Assembly (NCBI GenBank): GCA_036389395.1
Contig: DASVPY010000062.1
Location: 1 to 64,000 of the forward strand
DNA: 64,000 bases
Source of the DNA: QHXQ01 sp036389395
GTDB lineage: Bacteria; Acidobacteriota; Blastocatellia; Pyrinomonadales; Pyrinomonadaceae
Reading direction: 5' to 3'
The notes beneath the pieces are model-generated. The model was not told the DNA's origin, did not search any database, and saw only the letters and a program-made list of their open reading frames with translations. Position 1 is the first letter of the stretch. The number at the start of each line of letters is the position of its first letter. The translations under genes and the position numbers were made by a program. Positions 58,607 to 64,000 of this stretch are shown here, piece after piece.

Positions 58607-61561
58607 TCATTTCAAATCTGCCACCCAAATGTTGCCATTCGTTTCGGAATACTCGTAAACGACCTGATCGCCTTTGGGCGACCAGGAGGGGTAGCGCACG
58701 AATGAGTTCAGCTTTTTGTAATCGGTCAACTGCTGCTCTTTCTTCGTCGCCCGCGAGACCCACCAGACGTTCCAGAGGCCGTTGCGAAAGCCGGCGAACA
58801 GAACCTTGTCGCCGTCGGGCGACCAGCCGTAAGTCCAGCTCTGCCCTTTGGCGAAGGTCAATTGCACGGGCGTGCCGCCCTCGCTCGGCATGACCATGAC
58901 ATGGGTGTCGTCGCCGCGCTTCATTTGAAAGGCGATGAATTCGCCGTCGGGCGACCAGCCAGGGAAGCCCATCATCTCTTTATCAAAGGTCAGTTGTTTA
59001 GGCTCGCCGGCGGCGAGCGCGGCCGTCCAGACGTTGATAACACCGCCGCCGCCACGTTTGGAGTTGAAGACTATCTGTTTGCCGTCGGGCGAGAGGCGCG
59101 CATAGTCAATGCCATCTGGCAAATCCAACAGCATCTTTTCGCGCTTGCTCTCCAGGTTAATAGCCCAATAAGAGTGGTGGCCGGTGCGGTTAGAAACATA
59201 AGCGACCTGGCTCATGTCTGGAAACCAATTCGGGACCAGTTGGGAGCCTTCCCCCGCCGTCAGTTGTGTTTGGTTACTGCCGTCCGTGTTCATTAACCAG
59301 ACGCGGCAGCCCGTACCACTCAGATCGCAGGATACGAAGGCGATTCGCTTGCCGTCAGGCGAGAACGAAGGGAAGTTATTGCGCTCACCCGTGTTGCTGA
59401 CGAGTGCGAGGGGCGGGCCCAGGGCGGTGGCGGACTTCGGCTGTAAGAAAACGGCCGAAATGCTTTCACTACGACGCACCAGGCTGTAAGCCGCCTTCTT
59501 CCCGTCAGCGGAAAAACTGACGCGCCTGACGAAAGAAGGCGGCCCCCCGATGCCTGTGACCGGCGTCGGTTCGCCGATAGGCTCGCCCGTGTCCGGGCTG
59601 ACGCGCATCTGCAACACGCCGCTGCCCCGACTGTAAAAAATGCTCTGACCGTCGGGTGCATAAACGGGCCCGTAGCCATTCCATTGAGATACTGAAACGC
59701 GCTTTGCCTCGTTGCCGTTAACGGAAATCGTCCAGATGGCCGCAGCGTCATAATCGTCAACTTCAAAAGCGATGCGCTTGCCGTCTGGCGACCACACGGG
59801 TGAGCCGTGCCCGCCCGCAGGCTGACCGACTTGCGTCAGTTGGCGCGGCTCGCCGCCTTGCGCCGCGACCAGCCACAGGGTTGAAGGCGGCAGGGCGTTG
59901 CGCCCGTATGCGCCTAAATCAGTGAGCGGGTTCGATTGAAACGCGAGTTGGCTGCCGTCCGGCGACCAGGCCGGATACGAGCCGAATTCTGTTAGCTGTT
60001 TCGCGCCGCCGCCCGCGGCGGGCATCACCCAGATGCCGCCGCGCAGTTTCGAGTAATAAGCGATGTACTGACCATCCGGCGACCAGGCAGGCTCAAAGTT
60101 CTGGCCGCCGTCGGCGGTGAGTTGCAGTTCTTTCGCGCCGGGCGTCAGGGCTTTGACGTAGATTTCAAAACCGCCGCCGTGGTCGGAACAGTAAGCGACG
60201 GCGTTGCCGTCGGGCGAGATGGAGGGGAAGTCATCCAGCCCGGACCAGATAGTCAGTTGGGTGATGCGCCCCACGTTGAGAGCGGCGAGCGTATTTTGCC
60301 GGGCGCGCATGAACCAGAGACCGGCGATACTGACGGCGAGCAGGCCGGCGGCCAGCGCGCCGATCAGCCAAAACTGACGACGTGTGTGCGCCGCCTCTTG
60401 CGTCTGCGGCTGCGTCGCCTGCGCCGCAGTATTCAGGGCGGGCCTGTCGCCCGCTTGCGCGGCCTGCCCGGCGGCCGCCGCAGGCCGCGCGCTTGCGGCT
60501 GTGCCGGCCAGACGCTTCTGCAACCCGGTCAAATCAAGCAACAGTTCGTTCGCGGTTTGATAACGCTCTATGCGATCTTTCCGCAGCGCCTTCTTCAAGA
60601 TGTGTTGCAGTTCGACAGGGACCGCCTCAGACCTGCCCTCAAGCAAGGGCGGCTCCGTCTTCAAGATCGCCGCCAGGCAATCGCTCATTGTCTCGCCGAC
60701 GAACGGATTGCTGCCCGCGACCATTTCATAGAGCACAACGCCCAGACTCCACACATCGGTGCGCGCATCAACCTGTTGCCCGCGCGCCTGTTCGGGCGAC
60801 ATGTAAGCGACCGTACCCATGATGACGCCCGATTGGCTTAGACGCTTCTGCGTTTTGTCTTCGCTATCAACAACTATTCTCTTCGCCAGCCCGAAATCAA
60901 AAACTTTCACCTGCCCGCGCGGGTTGACGATGATGTTGGCGGGCTTGATGTCGCGGTGCATGATGCCGTGCGCGTGCGCTTCCGCTAAGGCGTCGGCCAC
61001 CTGGGCGGCTACGTCGAGCGCGTCTTTAAGCGGCACGGGCGCGCGCTTGAGTCTGTCGCCCAGCGTCTCGCCTTCGACGTACTGCATCACGATGAACTGC
61101 CGCCCGCCCGCTTCGCCGATCTCATGCACGGCGCAGATGTGCGGGTGCTCCAACGCGGCGGCGGCTTGCGCTTCCCGCAACAGGCGGCCGTTAGCCTGTT
61201 CGTCCGCGGCCGAATCAGAGGGGAGAAACTTGATCGCGACGCGGCGGTTGAGGCGTGTGTCTTGCGCCAGATAAACCTCGCCCATGCCGCCCGCGCCCAC
61301 CGGGCGCACGATTTCGTAATGGCCGACACGCGCGCCGGCCGCAAGTTTGTTGCTGGCCCCGCTGACTATCATCTCCGCCACTTCGCCGACGGCCGGCTGC
61401 TCCATGAACTTCGACTCGTAGGCCGCCAGTAGCGTTTCCACCTCGCGCCGCACGCCCTCGTCCGCGCACGCCTCGGCGAGAAAACGAGCGCGCTCACCGG
61501 GCGCGCGCTGCAACGCGGCCCCGCACAGCTCTTTCACCCGCTGCCACTGGTCGGGTTTCAT
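58607..61561 (-). CDS. Ser/Thr protein kinase with C-terminal PD40 propeller
   Basis: A 984-residue membrane kinase. After ~75 residues comes the Hanks-type kinase domain (about 80-345): Gly-loop VGAGGMGEVYLA, Lys in VAIKFLP, catalytic HRDIKPANI, DFGLAK and GTVAYMSPEQARG. A Pro/Ala/Gln-rich juxtamembrane stretch precedes one membrane helix (about 396-416). The outer part (about 430-984) is a TolB/WD40-like propeller with repeated FPSISPDGNAVAY- and PAWSPDGQYIAYY-type blades. This layout is common in Acidobacteria and Planctomycetes. The propeller probably senses an extracytoplasmic ligand. Its ATG lies seven bases after the ECF sigma gene, so the two form an operon. Confidence 0.95.
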   Translation of the reverse strand: MKPDQWQRVKELCGAALQRAPGERARFLAEACADEGVRREVETLLAAYESKFMEQPAVGEVAEMIVSGASNKLAAGARVGHYEIVRPVGAGGMGEVYLAQDTRLNRRVAIKFLPSDSAADEQANGRLLREAQAAAALEHPHICAVHEIGEAGGRQFIVMQYVEGETLGDRLKRAPVPLKDALDVAAQVADALAEAHAHGIMHRDIKPANIIVNPRGQVKVFDFGLAKRIVVDSEDKTQKRLSQSGVIMGTVAYMSPEQARGQQVDARTDVWSLGVVLYEMVAGSNPFVGETMSDCLAAILKTEPPLLEGRSEAVPVELQHILKKALRKDRIERYQTANELLLDLTGLQKRLAGTAASARPAAAAGQAAQAGDRPALNTAAQATQPQTQEAAHTRRQFWLIGALAAGLLAVSIAGLWFMRARQNTLAALNVGRITQLTIWSGLDDFPSISPDGNAVAYCSDHGGGFEIYVKALTPGAKELQLTADGGQNFEPAWSPDGQYIAYYSKLRGGIWVMPAAGGGAKQLTEFGSYPAWSPDGSQLAFQSNPLTDLGAYGRNALPPSTLWLVAAQGGEPRQLTQVGQPAGGHGSPVWSPDGKRIAFEVDDYDAAAIWTISVNGNEAKRVSVSQWNGYGPVYAPDGQSIFYSRGSGVLQMRVSPDTGEPIGEPTPVTGIGGPPSFVRRVSFSADGKKAAYSLVRRSESISAVFLQPKSATALGPPLALVSNTGERNNFPSFSPDGKRIAFVSCDLSGTGCRVWLMNTDGSNQTQLTAGEGSQLVPNWFPDMSQVAYVSNRTGHHSYWAINLESKREKMLLDLPDGIDYARLSPDGKQIVFNSKRGGGGVINVWTAALAAGEPKQLTFDKEMMGFPGWSPDGEFIAFQMKRGDDTHVMVMPSEGGTPVQLTFAKGQSWTYGWSPDGDKVLFAGFRNGLWNVWWVSRATKKEQQLTDYKKLNSFVRYPSWSPKGDQVVYEYSETNGNIWVADLK

Positions 61562-61568
61562 CGCTATC

Positions 61569-62144
61569 CTATCTGGTCAACTCGCGGCGCAGCCAAGCCT
61601 TCGCCACATCCCAGTCCCGCGCGGCCGTCGAGCGCGAGACGTGGAGAGCTTCCGCCGTCGCTTCCAGGCTCAGCCCGCCGAAGTAGCGCAGTACGACGAC
61701 ACGGGCCTGCTGCTCATCCAACGCTGCGAGGCGCGTCAGGGCCTCGTCGAGTGCCAGTAGATCTATGCCCCCTTCGCCGCCGGCGGCGAGCGTCGCTGCA
61801 TCGAGCGGCAAGCGCACGTCGCCGCCGCCGCGTTTTTCCCTGTGCTTTGCGCGCGCGTAGTCAACCAGCACGCGGCGCATCATTTGCGCGGCAATGGCGA
61901 AAAAATGCGTGCGGTTCTGCCACCTCACGGAGTGCTGCTCAATCAGGCGCAGGTAGGCCTCGTGAATCAACGCGGTGGGCTGGAGCGTGTGCCCGGCGTG
62001 CTCGCGCCGCAGGTAGCGCGCGGCCTGGCGATGCAACTCGTCATAGACCAGTGGCAGCAACTCGTCCAGCGCCGCGCGGTCGCCCGCGCCCCACTGGCGC
62101 AACAGTCGTGTGATCTCTTGCGGCGCGCGCGCGGGCTGATCCAT
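61569..62144 (-). CDS. ECF-type sigma-70 factor (TIGR02999-like)
   Basis: A 191-residue sigma factor. ATG 62144 (MDQPARAPQEITRLL) is preferred; the frame is open upstream but not conserved. Region 2 includes LLPLVYDELHRQAARYLRREHAGHTLQPTALIHEAYLRL and FFAIAAQMMRRVLVDYARA, diagnostic of the family TIGR02999. Region 4 includes VVVLRYFGGLSLEATAEALHVSRSTAARDW. These sigma factors typically sit next to Ser/Thr kinases, as here, and are thought to be controlled by phosphorylation rather than by an anti-sigma factor. Confidence 0.94.
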   Translation of the reverse strand: MDQPARAPQEITRLLRQWGAGDRAALDELLPLVYDELHRQAARYLRREHAGHTLQPTALIHEAYLRLIEQHSVRWQNRTHFFAIAAQMMRRVLVDYARAKHREKRGGGDVRLPLDAATLAAGGEGGIDLLALDEALTRLAALDEQQARVVVLRYFGGLSLEATAEALHVSRSTAARDWDVAKAWLRRELTR

Positions 62145-62403
62145 TGCAACCTGCTTTCCGGTCGGCGGCGTGAGCGAGACTGTTATCAACTTATACCCGC
62201 TCATACCGCAAGTCAACATTTCTTCTGAGTCGGGCTGGCGCGCGCCCGCCCGCCGGAAAATCATTTGAGACGATTTGGCGGCCCACGTCGCGCTAATTAA
62301 TGAAGGGCGAGAATGCGCCTTCGAGCGGCGACCGGGACGGGGCGACAACGACGCCACCCCACGACGCAGCCACCACTCTGATTCTTAGCTGACGGAGGTC
62401 ATC

Positions 62404-62841
62404 ATGAAAAGCACAGCACTGCGCGTTTGTTCGACGGTCGGCGTTTTACTCTGGCTGGCGGTCGCATCCGCCCAGGCGCAAACCGCGACTCAGTACAGAG
62501 GTCAAATCCCTTTCGCCTTCAGCGTCGGGCAGGAGACTTTCGCGGCCGGGGACTACGTCATTGAGTTAGCCAGTCCGCAGTCTAATCAGCGGACGCTGCT
62601 CATCAGAAGCGCCACGGGCGGCGAGGCGCGCATGGTGCCGACAATCGCTCAAGTCCCGAACGCGAAAGGCGCGCCAGCTCGGCTCTTGTTCAACCGCTAC
62701 GACCAGCTTTACTTTCTGGCCGAGATGCGGACGCCGACACTCGGCGCGAAGCTCTTCAAAGGAAAAGTTGAGCGGCACCGGGCCGAGCAACGCAACCACC
62801 GTGCGCCACGCCGAGAGACGGTCGGTCTGCTTTCTCATTAA
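62404..62841 (+). CDS. Small secreted protein, unknown function
   Basis: A 145-residue protein with ATG 62404 after GGAGG. Signal peptide 1-26 (LLWLAVASAQAQ). The mature domain has IPFAFSVGQETFAAGDYVIEL, a beta-rich pattern I have seen in many small acidobacterial exported proteins without assigned function, then RLLFNRYDQLYFLAEM. The C-terminal 25 residues are Arg/His-rich. It is divergent from the ECF sigma gene and may belong to its regulon, which is conjecture. A strong terminator hairpin follows at 62860. Confidence 0.72.
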   Translation: MKSTALRVCSTVGVLLWLAVASAQAQTATQYRGQIPFAFSVGQETFAAGDYVIELASPQSNQRTLLIRSATGGEARMVPTIAQVPNAKGAPARLLFNRYDQLYFLAEMRTPTLGAKLFKGKVERHRAEQRNHRAPRRETVGLLSH

Positions 62842-62859
62842 GCCGGGGGTCTCGTTGGC

Positions 62860-62895
62860 CCCGACGAGGCGCGGCACTGGCCGCGCCTCGTCGGG
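62860..62895. terminator. Hairpin downstream of the 62404 gene
   Basis: Perfect 16-bp GC-rich stem (62860-62875 with 62880-62895) and a 4-nt loop ACTG. There is no T-run after it, so it may work with Rho or simply protect the 3' end. The rest of the gap to mutS (to 63035) holds nothing recognisable. Confidence 0.65.
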
Positions 62896-63035
62896 CACAA
62901 ATGGAGTGGCCTACTACAGCGGGAGTTCGCTGTACGACCCTCAGGTATTCGGGAACCGAAATCGCCGTCAGTCCCAAGGGCTACCGAAATCTACAATTGA
63001 CGGTCATCCAGGTGAGCAATCAGCCGGTGAAGTGA

Positions 63036-64000
63036 TCAGGCGGAGCGCAGCGTGCGCCGCAGGTCGCCGCCCGCGTCGTCCTCTTCCGCCAGGCGGCGCA
63101 GCTCGTAGAGTTTCATCAAGGCTTCGACCGGCGCGAGCGTGTTGAGGTCGAGTTCGAGGAGCGCGTTGACGAGTTGCGTCTCGCGCTCGCTCGCCGGCGC
63201 GGCGCGCAACGGCTTCACGGTTTCACCTTGCGGCGCGCGCGTGCCGGCCTGCGTCTCGTAGTCGCGCAGCAACTCTTCGGCGCGGCGGACGACGGGGCGC
63301 GGGAGGCCTGCGAGCTTGGCGGCGTAGACGCCGTAGCTGCGCTCGGCCGTGCCCGGCGTGATGCGGTAGAGGAAGCGCAACTCGTCGCCTTCTTCGGCGA
63401 TCTCGACGCGCAGGTTGGCGACGCGCGGGAGGACTGCGGCGACCGCCGTCAGCTCGTGGTAGTGGGTGGCGAAGAGGGTGCGCGGGCGCAGGTCTGGGTG
63501 GTTGTGCAGGTATTCGAGGACGGCGCGCGCCACCGCCAGCCCGTCGTAGGTCGAAGTGCCGCGCCCAAGTTCGTCCAACAGGACGAGCGAGCGCGGCGTG
63601 GCGTGGTGGAGGATGTGCGCCGTCTCGACCATCTCGGTCATGAAGGTGGACTCGCCGCTGCCGATGCGGTCGTAGAGACCTATGCGCGTGAAGATGCGAT
63701 CACACAAGCCCACACTCGCCTCCGCCGCGGGCACGTAGCTGCCCGCCTGCGCCATGAGGACGATGAGCGCGGTCTGGCGCAGGTACGTTGACTTGCCCGA
63801 CATGTTCGGGCCAGTGATGAGCGCGATGTCGGGCGTGTCCGCGCCGCCCAGGGACGTGTCGTTGGCGACGAACGGTTCTTCAGTCGCGGCGCGTTCTAAG
63901 ACCGGGTGGCGACCGGCGCGTATGCGTAGTGCCGTCGTGTCGGTCAGAGCCGGGCGCGCGTAGTTGTGGCGCGCGGCCACTTCGGCGAAAGAGGCGACGG
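63036..64000 (-). CDS. mutS: DNA mismatch repair protein MutS (C-terminal part; 5' end outside window)
   Basis: The frame is open to the right edge, so only the C-terminal ~320 residues are seen. They are the end of the clamp/core region (RIRAGRHPVLE) and the ABC-type ATPase: Walker A ITGPNMSGKSTYLRQ, GSGESTFMTEM, Walker B SLVLLDELGRGTSTYDG and FATHYHEL. The ATPase drives mismatch signalling to MutL. The helix-turn-helix dimer region has GIYAAKLAGLP-type sequence (here VYAAKLAGLPRPVVRRA). The C-terminal tail (about 80 residues) is family-typical. Confidence 0.96.
   Translation of the reverse strand, partial: VASFAEVAARHNYARPALTDTTALRIRAGRHPVLERAATEEPFVANDTSLGGADTPDIALITGPNMSGKSTYLRQTALIVLMAQAGSYVPAAEASVGLCDRIFTRIGLYDRIGSGESTFMTEMVETAHILHHATPRSLVLLDELGRGTSTYDGLAVARAVLEYLHNHPDLRPRTLFATHYHELTAVAAVLPRVANLRVEIAEEGDELRFLYRITPGTAERSYGVYAAKLAGLPRPVVRRAEELLRDYETQAGTRAPQGETVKPLRAAPASERETQLVNALLELDLNTLAPVEALMKLYELRRLAEEDDAGGDLRRTLRSA

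Overview
The window is GC-rich (mostly well above 60% by eye), with dense GC-ending codons and nearly all genes carrying bacterial housekeeping or regulatory functions. An Acidobacteriota genome, probably of the Blastocatellia type, is the best guess. The pointers are a VWFA protein of the acidobacterial type, an ECF sigma factor of the TIGR02999 kind next to a Ser/Thr kinase with a C-terminal beta-propeller, and many small secreted proteins of unknown function. This placement is inference from gene content; no rRNA or tRNA gene was seen.

Layout. 1-2480: a lower-GC array in which a conserved ~41-residue coding cassette occurs three times, twice followed by unrelated tails and secreted-protein genes. 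2484-9079 (minus): a hybrid sensor kinase, rsmA, ribD and ftsY. 9430-11784 (plus): three orphan genes of lower GC. 11925-18200: a degenerate S41 protease (minus), then ruvX, mltG, four secreted or membrane proteins, one of them a VWFA protein. 18325-31241: a metallophosphatase with a lasso-type B2 protease overlapping its end, a giant extracellular nuclease sharing its C-terminal module, and a minus-strand set that looks like a RiPP locus: STN-domain protein, 61-residue precursor candidate, HprK-like kinase, radical SAM enzyme and PqqD-like RRE protein, with a nucleotidyltransferase and an O-methyltransferase upstream. 31447-39967 (minus): an NtrB/NtrC-like pair, an OmpA-family protein, a small membrane protein, a beta-propeller protein and an OmpR-type regulator. 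40252-44006 (plus): ABC exporter, yicC, gmk, rpoZ. 44044-49853: a DUF4157-like protein, ETF-ubiquinone oxidoreductase with a TetR-like palindrome upstream, a DUF255 protein, an RNase D-like nuclease and an Asn/Thr-rich lipoprotein. 50321-58382 (plus): an HD-GYP/GAF/GGDEF protein, pdhABC, and DMT and CDF transporters. 58607-64000: Ser/Thr kinase, ECF sigma factor, a secreted protein and the 3' end of mutS.

Two things stand out. First, the RiPP-like locus (20366-30594) has a lasso-type leader motif, RRE and B2 protease but no lasso cyclase in the window, and instead a radical SAM enzyme and an HprK-like kinase. Second, at least fourteen intergenic sites hold low-complexity word repeats, most followed by their reverse complement, including perfect inverted repeats of 30-34 bp. 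They fall into several word families, sit inside operons such as pdhABC, and often contain the stop or start codon of the adjacent gene.
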